This document shows positions 9,391 to 16,827 of a stretch of 64,000 nt of DNA, in pieces. Positions within the stretch are counted from its first letter, which is position 1, and each line of letters begins with the position of its first letter. Under the pieces are notes generated by a model. The model was not told the DNA's origin. It saw only the letters and a program-made list of their open reading frames with translations, and searched no databases. The position numbers and the translations under genes are program-made. Origin of the DNA: CAWEYO01 sp963813315 (GTDB taxonomy: Bacteria; Pseudomonadota; Alphaproteobacteria; Rhizobiales; Rhizobiaceae); NCBI GenBank assembly GCA_963813315.1, contig CAWEYO010000004.1, forward strand, positions 143,397 to 207,396, given 5' to 3'.

Positions 9391-9978
9391 CTATTTGCCG
9401 TCCGCCGCTATGCGGACCTTGATCATGCGGTCGGGGTCGGTGACAGCGCCGTTATTTGCCTGATCACCCTTCTTGATCTTGTCGACCAGTTCCATGCCGC
9501 TTTCGACATTGCCAACAACCGTATATTGCCCCTCGAGCGGAGGCGCTGGCGCAAACATGATGAAGAACTGCGCGTTGGCCGAGTTCGGGTCCTGCGAGCG
9601 CGCCATGCCGAGAGTTCCGCGCACATAGTGCTCCTGCGAGAATTCAGCCGGGAGGTTTGGCCGCTCGGAGCCCCCGGTTCCGACGCGCTCGGCACTGTAG
9701 CCGTCATTCAAGTCGCCGAACTGAACATCCCCCGTCTGCGCCATGAAACCGTCGATCACGCGGTGGAAGGCCACGTTGTCGTAGGCGCCCTCCCTGACCA
9801 GTGCCTTTATCTGCTCGACATGCTTGGGCGCGAGGTCGGGCCTGAGTGCGATCGTCACGTCGCCGTCCTTCAGCGTTATGATCATGGTGTTCTCTGGGTC
9901 GGCCGCGAGTGCTGCTCCGGCGCCGGCCACCAGCCCGGCAAGGACGACAAGAAATGAAGCAAGCTTTCCAAGCTGCAT
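9391..9978 (-). CDS. ppiA: Peptidyl-prolyl cis-trans isomerase, cyclophilin type, periplasmic
   Basis: 195 residues. Residues 1-26 are a typical signal peptide (Lys near the start, hydrophobic core SFLVVLAGLVAGAG, cleavage after AALA). The cyclophilin domain follows with FHRVIDGFMAQTGDVQF and NSANAQFFIMF. It should assist proline isomerisation in secreted proteins. The neighbouring ppiB lacks the signal, so the two look like a duplicated pair split between compartments. coaD ends 16 bp upstream, which suggests one transcript. Confidence 0.92.
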   Translation of the reverse strand: MQLGKLASFLVVLAGLVAGAGAALAADPENTMIITLKDGDVTIALRPDLAPKHVEQIKALVREGAYDNVAFHRVIDGFMAQTGDVQFGDLNDGYSAERVGTGGSERPNLPAEFSQEHYVRGTLGMARSQDPNSANAQFFIMFAPAPPLEGQYTVVGNVESGMELVDKIKKGDQANNGAVTDPDRMIKVRIAADGK

Positions 9979-9994
9979 GAGACTTCTCCAGGGC

Positions 9995-10495
9995 TTACTT
10001 TGCGAATTTGGCGTTCAGCGCGTCAGCAACCGATTTCGGCACAAAGGGCCGAATATCGCCGCCCATCGAGGCAATCTGGCGCACAAGTGTCGCGGTAATC
10101 GTGCGCACCGATGGACTTGCCGGCAGGAACACGGTCTGCAGTTCCGGCGCCAACGTCTCGTTCATTCCGGCCATCTGCATCTCGTAGTCGAGATCCGTAC
10201 CGTCCCGCAGGCCTCGAATCATGATCGAGGCACCATGCTTCCTCGCCGCGTCGACGACCAATCCCGCAAACGAGACGACGCGAATGCGCTTTCCGTCGTC
10301 GCCGAATTCCTCCGCCGCGGCCTTCTTTATGAGTGCCGCGCGCTCCTCAAACGAAAATAGCGGCGTCTTGCTTGGCTGAACTCCGACTGCCGCGAACACG
10401 ACATCAGCCACGGCCAGCGAAGCCTTGAGCACGTCGAGGTGCCCGTTGGTAAGCGGGTCGAAGGAACCGGCATAGATGGCGATGCGCTCTGTCAT
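9995..10495 (-). CDS. coaD: Pantetheine-phosphate adenylyltransferase
   Basis: 166 residues, normal length. The N-terminus IAIYAGSFDPLTNGHLDVL carries the nucleotidyltransferase NGH motif, and the ISSRT-like signature near the C-terminus reads SPSVRTITATLVRQIA. CoaD adenylates 4'-phosphopantetheine to dephospho-CoA, the penultimate step of coenzyme A synthesis. It lies first in a run coaD-ppiA-ppiB-queA-tgt on one strand, downstream of gyrA, the usual rhizobial order. Confidence 0.95.
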   Translation of the reverse strand: MTERIAIYAGSFDPLTNGHLDVLKASLAVADVVFAAVGVQPSKTPLFSFEERAALIKKAAAEEFGDDGKRIRVVSFAGLVVDAARKHGASIMIRGLRDGTDLDYEMQMAGMNETLAPELQTVFLPASPSVRTITATLVRQIASMGGDIRPFVPKSVADALNAKFAK

Positions 10496-10625
10496 GGAAC
10501 GCGGTTCTAGCGGCCCTCGCTGCCAAAGGCAATTCGGGATCGGCTTGGCCGGCCGATGTGCGCAAAGTCACAGACGATGAAACCCAACTGCGCTTTATTC
10601 GTTATTGCGAGAGGAGAATGAAGCC

Positions 10626-10760
10626 ATGATGATTTTCATGCTTGCCGTCGCAATGACCGTTGCCATGCTGATAGCAACAGGAGTGGTCATCCACTACGAG
10701 GCACAACGCGTCCGCATGGACGACGGCAATGACCGCACTAGCCCGTTTGGCCGGAGCTGA
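10626..10760 (+). CDS. Possible small single-pass membrane protein (44 aa)
   Basis: A 44-codon frame preceded by a good Shine-Dalgarno (GAGAGGAG, about 10 bases upstream). The protein starts MMIFMLAVAMTVAMLIATG, a hydrophobic helix of about 20 residues, followed by a short charged tail (YEAQRVRMDDGNDR). It stands alone on the plus strand between the coaD and gyrA genes, which both run on minus. No family is recognised. The RBS plus clean membrane helix support it; its short length keeps confidence low. Confidence 0.4.
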   Translation: MMIFMLAVAMTVAMLIATGVVIHYEAQRVRMDDGNDRTSPFGRS

Positions 10761-10841
10761 GAACGAGACGGCGGGACTACCGCGACACCGCATCCGAGCC
10801 TGACCCAACTCGTCAGGGCGCGTCGAAAATGGTGGTTCTGA

Positions 10842-13616
10842 TCAGCTCGCGTTGTCGCCCTGGCCGTCGCTGGCGGATTGTGTTTCCCCATTTCCAACCT
10901 CCTCACCCTGCGGCTCGGAGATACGCTCGACCGAAACAACCTTCTCGCTTTCGGCAGTATTGAAGATGGTAACGCCCTTCGTTGCCCGGCTCGCAACGCG
11001 GATTCCGTTGACCGGAACGCGGATCACCTGCCCGCCGTCAGATACCAGCATGATCTGATCTTCGTTGGCGACAGGGAAAGTCGCGACCAGGCGCCCGATT
11101 TCGCCCGTTTTCGAAACATCGGTCGCGCGTATGCCCTTGCCGCCGCGTCCGGTAAGCCGGAAGTCGTATGACGACGAGCGCTTGCCATAGCCATATTCCG
11201 TGACGGTGAGAACGAACTGCTCGTGCTGCTTGAGGAATTCGTAACGCTCGTCCGAAAGGTCGGTCTCTTCGCCCACCTCTTCATTGGTGAGCGCGATTTC
11301 CTCGTCCTCGCCGCTCGTCAGACGGCGTTCCGCGACCGAGCGTTTCAGATAGGCAGCGCGCTCGGGCGCGTCCGCATCCACGTGCTCGAGGATCGCCATC
11401 GAAATCGTCCGGTCGTTTTCGCTCATGGAAATGCCGCGCACACCAACTGAATTGCGGCCGGCAAATACGCGAACGTCGCTCGCGGGAAACCGGATACACT
11501 GGCCGGATGCAGCGGTAAGCAGCACATCATCGTTTTCAGTGCATGTCTCCACGCCCAGGATCTCGTCGCCGACCTCGTCAAGCTTCATGGCGATCTTGCC
11601 GTTGCGGTTGACCTGCACGAAGTCCGACAGCTTGTTGCGGCGCACGGTCCCGCGAGTCGTCGCGAACATGACGTCGAGCGCGCTCCAACTCGCCTCATCC
11701 TCCGGCAGCGGCATGATGGTGGTGATGCGCTCGCCCTGCTCCAGCGGCAGGAGATTGATAAGGGCTTTGCCGCGTGACTGGGGACTGCCGACCGGTAGGC
11801 GCCAGACTTTTTCCTTGTAGACGATGCCGCGCGAGGAGAAGAAAAGCACGGGCGAGTGCGTATTCGCGACGAACAGCCGCGTGACGAAATCCGTGTCTTT
11901 GGTCGACATGCCGGAACGGCCCTTGCCGCCGCGGGCCTGCGCGCGATAGATCGACAAGGGCACGCGCTTTATGTAGCCCTCGTGAGTGACGGTGACGACC
12001 ATGTCCTCGCGCTGTATGAGGTCTTCGTCCTCCATGTCCGCGCCGCCCTCGGCGATCTCGGTACGGCGCGGCGTCCCGAATTCGTCGCGCACGGCGGCGA
12101 GTTCGTCCTTGACGATCTGCTCGATCCGGACGCGCGACGACAGGATGTCCAGGTAATCCGTGATTTCGGCGCCTATGGTGTTCAACTCGTCGGCAATCTC
12201 GTCGCGGCCGAGCGCGGTCAGTCGCTGCAGCCTCAGTTCAAGGATTGCCCGCGCCTGCTCTTCTGAAAGATTGTAGGTGCCGTCCTCATTGATCCGGTGC
12301 CGCGGATCGTCGATCAGAAGGATCAGTGATTCGACGTCGGAAGCCGCCCAGTGGCGCTCCATCAGCTGCACGCGCGCTGTTTGCGGGTCTGGCGCGCTGC
12401 GGATCAGCTTGATGACTTCATCTATGTTGGCGACGGCGATTGCGAGGCCCACCAACACGTGCGCCCGGTCGCGCACCTTCCTCAGGAGGAACTTCGTGCG
12501 GCGGCTGATCACCTCCTCGCGGAACGCGATGAAGGCCCTCAGCATGTCGATCAGGGTCAGCACTTCCGGCTTGCCGCCGTTCAACGCCACCACATTGGCG
12601 CCAAAAGTGGTTTGCAGGGGCGTGTAGCGATAGAGTTGGTTGAGCACCACGTCGGCAACGGCGTCCCTACGCAGCTCAATCACCACGCGATAGCCCTGCC
12701 GGTCGCTTTCGTCGCGGATATCGGAAATGCCTTCGATGCGCTTTTCGCGCACCAAATCCGCCATTTTCTCGATCATCGCCGCCTTGTTCACCTGGTAAGG
12801 CACTTCGGTGATAATGATCGCCTCGCGGTCGCCGCGAATCGTTTCAATGCCGACCTTGCCACGCATCAGGATCGAGCCGCGCCCGGTGGAATAAGCGCTG
12901 TAGATTCCGGATCGGCCAAGAATGATGCCGCCGGTGGGAAAATCCGGTCCCGGAATAATCTCCATCAGCTCCGGCAGCCCCATGGCCGGATTGTCGATCA
13001 GCGCGATCGCGCCATTGATGATTTCCCCCAGATTGTGCGGCGGAATGTTCGTCGCCATGCCGACCGCGATACCGCCGGAGCCGTTGACGAGCAGATTGGG
13101 GAACCGTGCCGGCAACACGCGCGGCTCCTCGCCGGAGGCGTCGTAGTTGGCCTGGAAATCGACGGTGTCCTTGTCGATGTCCTCAAGCAACTCGTGCGCC
13201 ACCTTGGCGAGGCGGGTTTCCGTGTAGCGCATCGCTGCCGGAGGATCGCCATCGATCGAGCCGAAATTTCCCTGGCCGTCGATCAGCGGCACGCGCATTG
13301 ACCAATCCTGCGCCATGCGTACCAGCGCATCATAGATCGAGGCGTCTCCGTGCGGATGGTATTTGCCCATCACGTCGGCGACAGGCCGGGCAGACTTCAC
13401 ATATTTGCGGTTCCAGTGGTAGCCGCTCTCGAAAGCCGCATAAAGGATGCGCCGATGCACCGGCTTCAGGCCGTCGCGCACATCGGGCAGCGCACGGCTC
13501 ACGATGACGCTCATCGCGTAATCGAGATAAGAACGCTGCATCTCCTCGACAATGGAAATCGGCTCGATGCCGGAAGGGCCGCCATCGGGGCCGCGCGGTG
13601 TCTTCTGGTCAGTCAA
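10842..13616 (-). CDS. gyrA: DNA gyrase subunit A
   Basis: 924 residues, typical for alphaproteobacteria. The N-terminal breakage-reunion domain includes SIVEEMQRSYLDYAMSVI and the catalytic Tyr in AAMRYTETRL. The C-terminal DNA-wrapping domain has several beta-pinwheel blades (TGRGGKGIR), with the GyrA-box present as QARGGKG instead of the enterobacterial QRRGGKG. A2B2 gyrase introduces negative supercoils using ATP. In the quinolone-resistance region HPHGDASIYDALVRMAQ, the positions equivalent to E. coli Ser83 and Asp87 read Ala and Tyr-Asp-adjacent residues, as is usual in rhizobia. The acidic/polar tail (GNGETQSASDGQGDNAS) is not conserved. Confidence 0.96.
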   Translation of the reverse strand: MTDQKTPRGPDGGPSGIEPISIVEEMQRSYLDYAMSVIVSRALPDVRDGLKPVHRRILYAAFESGYHWNRKYVKSARPVADVMGKYHPHGDASIYDALVRMAQDWSMRVPLIDGQGNFGSIDGDPPAAMRYTETRLAKVAHELLEDIDKDTVDFQANYDASGEEPRVLPARFPNLLVNGSGGIAVGMATNIPPHNLGEIINGAIALIDNPAMGLPELMEIIPGPDFPTGGIILGRSGIYSAYSTGRGSILMRGKVGIETIRGDREAIIITEVPYQVNKAAMIEKMADLVREKRIEGISDIRDESDRQGYRVVIELRRDAVADVVLNQLYRYTPLQTTFGANVVALNGGKPEVLTLIDMLRAFIAFREEVISRRTKFLLRKVRDRAHVLVGLAIAVANIDEVIKLIRSAPDPQTARVQLMERHWAASDVESLILLIDDPRHRINEDGTYNLSEEQARAILELRLQRLTALGRDEIADELNTIGAEITDYLDILSSRVRIEQIVKDELAAVRDEFGTPRRTEIAEGGADMEDEDLIQREDMVVTVTHEGYIKRVPLSIYRAQARGGKGRSGMSTKDTDFVTRLFVANTHSPVLFFSSRGIVYKEKVWRLPVGSPQSRGKALINLLPLEQGERITTIMPLPEDEASWSALDVMFATTRGTVRRNKLSDFVQVNRNGKIAMKLDEVGDEILGVETCTENDDVLLTAASGQCIRFPASDVRVFAGRNSVGVRGISMSENDRTISMAILEHVDADAPERAAYLKRSVAERRLTSGEDEEIALTNEEVGEETDLSDERYEFLKQHEQFVLTVTEYGYGKRSSSYDFRLTGRGGKGIRATDVSKTGEIGRLVATFPVANEDQIMLVSDGGQVIRVPVNGIRVASRATKGVTIFNTAESEKVVSVERISEPQGEEVGNGETQSASDGQGDNAS

Positions 13617-14063
13617 AACGGATCACGATCAATATAGGAATCACGCTCATCTTATATAGGAGAAGCCCGCAATTCTCCAATGCCGAGCGGCGTTTTCCCG
13701 ACCTAATTTCGTCCACGAATTCAAAAGGGTACGAGCCCTGCGCCAGCCTGCGACAGCGTGTCCGGTCGAGAGCAATGCCGCGCGGGAAAGGGAGAGCTGT
13801 AACCCATTCGTGCGGTTCATTTCGTTCTCCATCATCGGTCCGACGCACGCGAAGCGGAGATAAAGGCGTATTGGCTGCTGTTCAACCGTGCTGTGGCCCT
13901 TCAGTGCGGCTGGCGCGCCTTTCTCAATCGGGCTAGAGCAGCGGACGCACCGATGGAATCGGTGCTGCTGCTCTATCTCTTTGTTTGAGCATCGGATTTT
14001 CCCCGAAACCGGGTTTCCACTTTCGGGTCCGATGCTCTAGCCTGATGTCGAGGGGATTTGCCG
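13617..14063. other. Intergenic region between gyrA and marC
   Basis: No gene is supported. The first 300 bp should hold the gyrA promoter. The last 107 bp are a family B palindromic repeat. Several overlapping short frames on both strands have no ribosome binding site and atypical composition. Confidence 0.7.
13934..14040. repeat. Palindromic intergenic repeat, family B, full copy
   Basis: Two linked dyads: CTAGAGCAGCGG...GCTGCTCTA, then GAGCATCGGA...TCCGATGCTC enclosing the mirrored core CGAAACCGG/CCGGGTTTCC. A full inverted copy of the two-dyad unit is at 22137-22243 and a one-dyad copy at 14842-14890. This is a rhizobial intergenic repeat that lies between genes only. Confidence 0.8.
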
Positions 14064-14693
14064 ATGCCAAGCTATGATAGTCTTTTCAATGCCTTCGTGA
14101 CCTTGCTGGTGACGATCGACCCGCCTGGGCTGGCGCCGCTGTTCCTAGCTATCACGCGCGGCATGAGCCGCGACGAACGCCGGCAAGTCTCTATCCGTGC
14201 CAGCATCATAGGGTTCGGAGTGCTCGCGCTTTTTGCCCTCGCCGGCGCCTCGATTCTGGCCGTCTTCGGGATCACGCTTCCGGCGTTCCGCGTGGCCGGC
14301 GGCTTCTTGCTCTTTTTCATCGCGTTCGAGATGGTCTTCGAAAAGCGCCAGGATCGTAAGGAAAAGATCTCGGATGTCGCGGTAACAAAGGACATGGTCC
14401 ATCATATTGCCGCGTTTCCGCTGGCGATCCCGTTGATTGCTGGCCCTGGCGCCATTTCGGCGACCGTGCTGCTCTCGGGCGCCTTCCGGGGCTGGCCCGC
14501 GCAGGCCGCCCTGGTCGGCATCATTTTGGCATGTCTGATGATTACTTATTTCGTCTTCATTCTTGCAGAGCGCATCGACGGTATCCTCGGCCATACGGGT
14601 CGCTCGATCCTCACGCGGCTCCTCGGAGTGATTCTCGCTGCCCTCGCCGTGCAATTCGTCGCCGATGGCGTCAAGGAACTGATCGCAGCATAG
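14064..14693 (+). CDS. marC: MarC family integral membrane protein
   Basis: About 209 residues with six predicted hydrophobic helices. Characteristic segments are LLVTIDPPGLAPLFLAITRG near the N-terminus and AFPLAIPLIAGPGAIS in the middle. The family (UPF0056) is widespread in the inner membrane; its function is unresolved, and the old link to multiple antibiotic resistance has not held. The ATG at 14064 was chosen over the in-frame TTG at 14058 because AGGGG lies 8 bases before the ATG. It is monocistronic, flanked on both sides by family B repeats. Confidence 0.88.
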   Translation: MPSYDSLFNAFVTLLVTIDPPGLAPLFLAITRGMSRDERRQVSIRASIIGFGVLALFALAGASILAVFGITLPAFRVAGGFLLFFIAFEMVFEKRQDRKEKISDVAVTKDMVHHIAAFPLAIPLIAGPGAISATVLLSGAFRGWPAQAALVGIILACLMITYFVFILAERIDGILGHTGRSILTRLLGVILAALAVQFVADGVKELIAA

Positions 14694-15025
14694 CGTTGCC
14701 GTGCGCGATTTCTCGATGCGAGCCGGTGCGGCACCAGATCGGATATCGGCGCCAGGCCGCGTCGCGCCCATAGAGCATCGGACCCGATGGCGATTGGTTT
14801 CGCCGACCTCCAACGTTGCAACCTCATCTTGCTCTAAACTGGAGCATCGGACCCGAGAGGGGGTACCAGTTTCCGGAAAATCCGATGCTCAATCAATCCG
14901 ATGCTTATACAAAGAGAGCGGCAACACCGATCCATGATTCCATTGATGACTCCGCCGCCCATAGCGGCCGTTAGCCGAGGGTGATAGAGCGGGAACCCCT
15001 GACTACGAGCCACATCGGATGACCC
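14694..15025. other. Intergenic region between marC and ybaK with repeat fragments
   Basis: No gene is supported. It contains a half-repeat at 14772-14783 (AGAGCATCGGAC) and a one-dyad family B repeat at 14842-14890; the rest presumably holds the ybaK promoter. Confidence 0.6.
14842..14890. repeat. Palindromic intergenic repeat, family B, single-dyad copy
   Basis: GAGCATCGGACC...TCCGATGCTC with an inner CCAGTTTCCGG core, the same as the second dyad of the copies at 13934 and 22137. The flanking AATCAATCCGATGCTT adds a third half-site, which suggests repeat decay. Confidence 0.75.
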
Positions 15026-15499
15026 ATGAGCCTTGAGTCTGTACGCGCCTTCCTTGCCGAGCACGCCCCGGATCTGGCGGTCATTGAAACTGCGTCCAGT
15101 TCCGCCACCGTTTCACTCGCCGCCGAGGCGCATGGAGTCACGCCGGCACAAATCGCAAAGACAATATGCCTGCGCGTCGGCACCGAAACCATCCTCATCG
15201 TCACCAGCGGCACAGCGCGGCTGGACAACAGGAAATTCAAGGACACGTTCGGCGCCAAGCCGCGCATGCTGGATGCAGAGCAGGTTCTGGCGTCCACAAG
15301 CCATCCGGTAGGAGGCGTATGCCCTTTCGGTCTGCCATCACCACTGCCTGTCTACTGCGACGTTTCCCTTCGCGCCTTCAAAGAGGTGGTCCCCGCCGCC
15401 GGCGCAACCAACGCCGCCCTTCGCATCACGCCCGAACGCATCGCCGAACTCGCTAACGCCAAATGGATCGATGTGGGCCACCAGCTGTTGCCCACATGA
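15026..15499 (+). CDS. ybaK: YbaK/EbsC family aminoacyl-tRNA deacylase
   Basis: 157 residues, one YbaK domain. The conserved catalytic Lys is K45 in IAKTICL, and the substrate loop reads GGVCPFGLP. Members clear mischarged tRNA (typically Cys-tRNA(Pro) or related errors) in trans. Which mischarged species this one edits cannot be told from sequence. The gene converges with ssb and ends 9 bp from the ssb stop codon. Confidence 0.88.
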   Translation: MSLESVRAFLAEHAPDLAVIETASSSATVSLAAEAHGVTPAQIAKTICLRVGTETILIVTSGTARLDNRKFKDTFGAKPRMLDAEQVLASTSHPVGGVCPFGLPSPLPVYCDVSLRAFKEVVPAAGATNAALRITPERIAELANAKWIDVGHQLLPT

Positions 15500-15507
15500 C
15501 CAATGTG

Positions 15508-16020
15508 TCAAAAAGGAATCTCATCATCGAGGTCGCGTGAACCGCCGCCGCCTCCAGAGCCGCCGCGACTGCCGCCGCCGCGCTCGTCATTTGGCCCGGA
15601 CTGGCCGAAGTCCGAACCGCGTGCGCCACCGCCGTAACCGACCTGACCGCCTTCGCCGCCCTGCCCACGCGCATCGAGCATCTGCAGCTCGCCGCGGAAC
15701 TTCTGCAAAACAATTTCCGTCGTATACCGGTCCTGCCCGCTTTGGTCCTGCCATTTGCGGGTCTGCAACTGGCCTTCGACGTATACCTTCATGCCCTTCT
15801 TGAGATATTGCTCCGCCACCTTGGCCAAGTTGTCGTTGAAGATGACGACACTGTGCCACTCGGTCTTTTCCTTGCGGTCACCGGAGTTCTTGTCGCGCCA
15901 GCTCTCGGACGTTGCGATCCTGAGATTGACGACCGGATCACCGGAATTCAGCCGGCGGATTTCCGGATCGGCGCCCAGATTGCCCACCAGAATGACCTTG
16001 TTCACGCTACCTGCCATCAC
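15508..16020 (-). CDS. ssb: Single-stranded DNA-binding protein
   Basis: 170 residues. An N-terminal OB-fold (about 1-115, KVILVGNLGADPEIR) is followed by a glycine-rich flexible linker and the acidic tip DLDDEIPF, which docks partner proteins of replication and repair. It is divergent from uvrA, as in many proteobacteria. An SOS box at 16133-16147 lies 113 bp before the start codon, so induction with DNA damage is likely. Confidence 0.95.
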   Translation of the reverse strand: MMAGSVNKVILVGNLGADPEIRRLNSGDPVVNLRIATSESWRDKNSGDRKEKTEWHSVVIFNDNLAKVAEQYLKKGMKVYVEGQLQTRKWQDQSGQDRYTTEIVLQKFRGELQMLDARGQGGEGGQVGYGGGARGSDFGQSGPNDERGGGSRGGSGGGGGSRDLDDEIPF

Positions 16021-16132
16021 ACTTCTCCGCGCTCATCCGAAACCAGACAGAAACTATGGCGCACCTTATCCGACGCGTTCCGGGCGCGCGGCTCTATCGC
16101 CAAAAAAAAGCGCGCTTTCCACAAAATTGTTT

Positions 16133-16147
16133 GTTCCTTGTTTGTTC
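16133..16147 (+). promoter_or_regulatory. LexA/SOS box proximal to ssb
   Basis: GTTC-N7-GTTC reading GTTCCTTGTTTGTTC, the direct-repeat LexA site known in alphaproteobacteria. It sits 113 bp upstream of the ssb ATG. Confidence 0.8.
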
Positions 16148-16664
16148 TAGTACAATCTCCACGGAGGTGCAAGCGGGTCAAACTCTGCCTAAAGAAACGG
16201 CCCCGCCGCTGTCATCTTGAGCGCACGGGGCCTTGTTGGGGCTAAACCCCTAAATGCCGGGAGTGTTTTACCGGCTTTACTCTCTCGGACGCCTCATCGG
16301 CACGCAGCCGAATGATCCGACTAATGGTCTCTGATTGTAAGGTGATTCGACAGGAGCAATTGCTGCCTCGGCGAGCGTCACGCCTGCCGTGGCTCCGTTT
16401 TCATGGGGAGCCAATTAGAACAGTCCGGTGGGGTCATGCCTCCCTCCTCGGATCGTTGCTCCGAATATCTCTCGGTTGCCTCGTCCGCGCGTTTGCGGCG
16501 TCTCGCAAACCCGACTTGCGTGTTCACGAATTCAGCTCCGAAGAGGCGGTGATCTTGCATCCGGCACACCCTTCGCGTCAACCACTTTGCCTGCTTCAAG
16601 GAAAAATGTGATCGACAGAGCGCTGTGTGCGGGGAGTTTTCCACACCCATATTGTCAGGAGCGT

Positions 16665-16679
16665 GTTCGGTCTTTGTTC
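16665..16679 (+). promoter_or_regulatory. LexA/SOS box proximal to uvrA
   Basis: A second perfect GTTC-N7-GTTC (GTTCGGTCTTTGTTC), 149 bp before the uvrA start. Each divergent gene thus has its own LexA site. Confidence 0.85.
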
Positions 16680-16827
16680 TTTTTGCTTGCCCCCTTGCAC
16701 GAAAGGCGGTTAAAGGGCATGCGGCGGGTGTGCAAACTCTCTCGACGGAGCGGCAAGAATACCTACATGAGGGGATGGCCGGGCAAGCCCGCCAATCCGA
16801 GCAAACTACCAAAGGCGGCGGACCGGC

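Larger units (their letters stand above)
16021..16827. other. Long ssb-uvrA divergent promoter region
   Basis: 807 bp with no supported gene. It carries two GTTC-N7-GTTC SOS boxes, one near each gene. The short frames here overlap the uvrA start or lack ribosome binding sites. The length is large for a divergent promoter, and the middle 400 bp remain unexplained. Confidence 0.6.
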
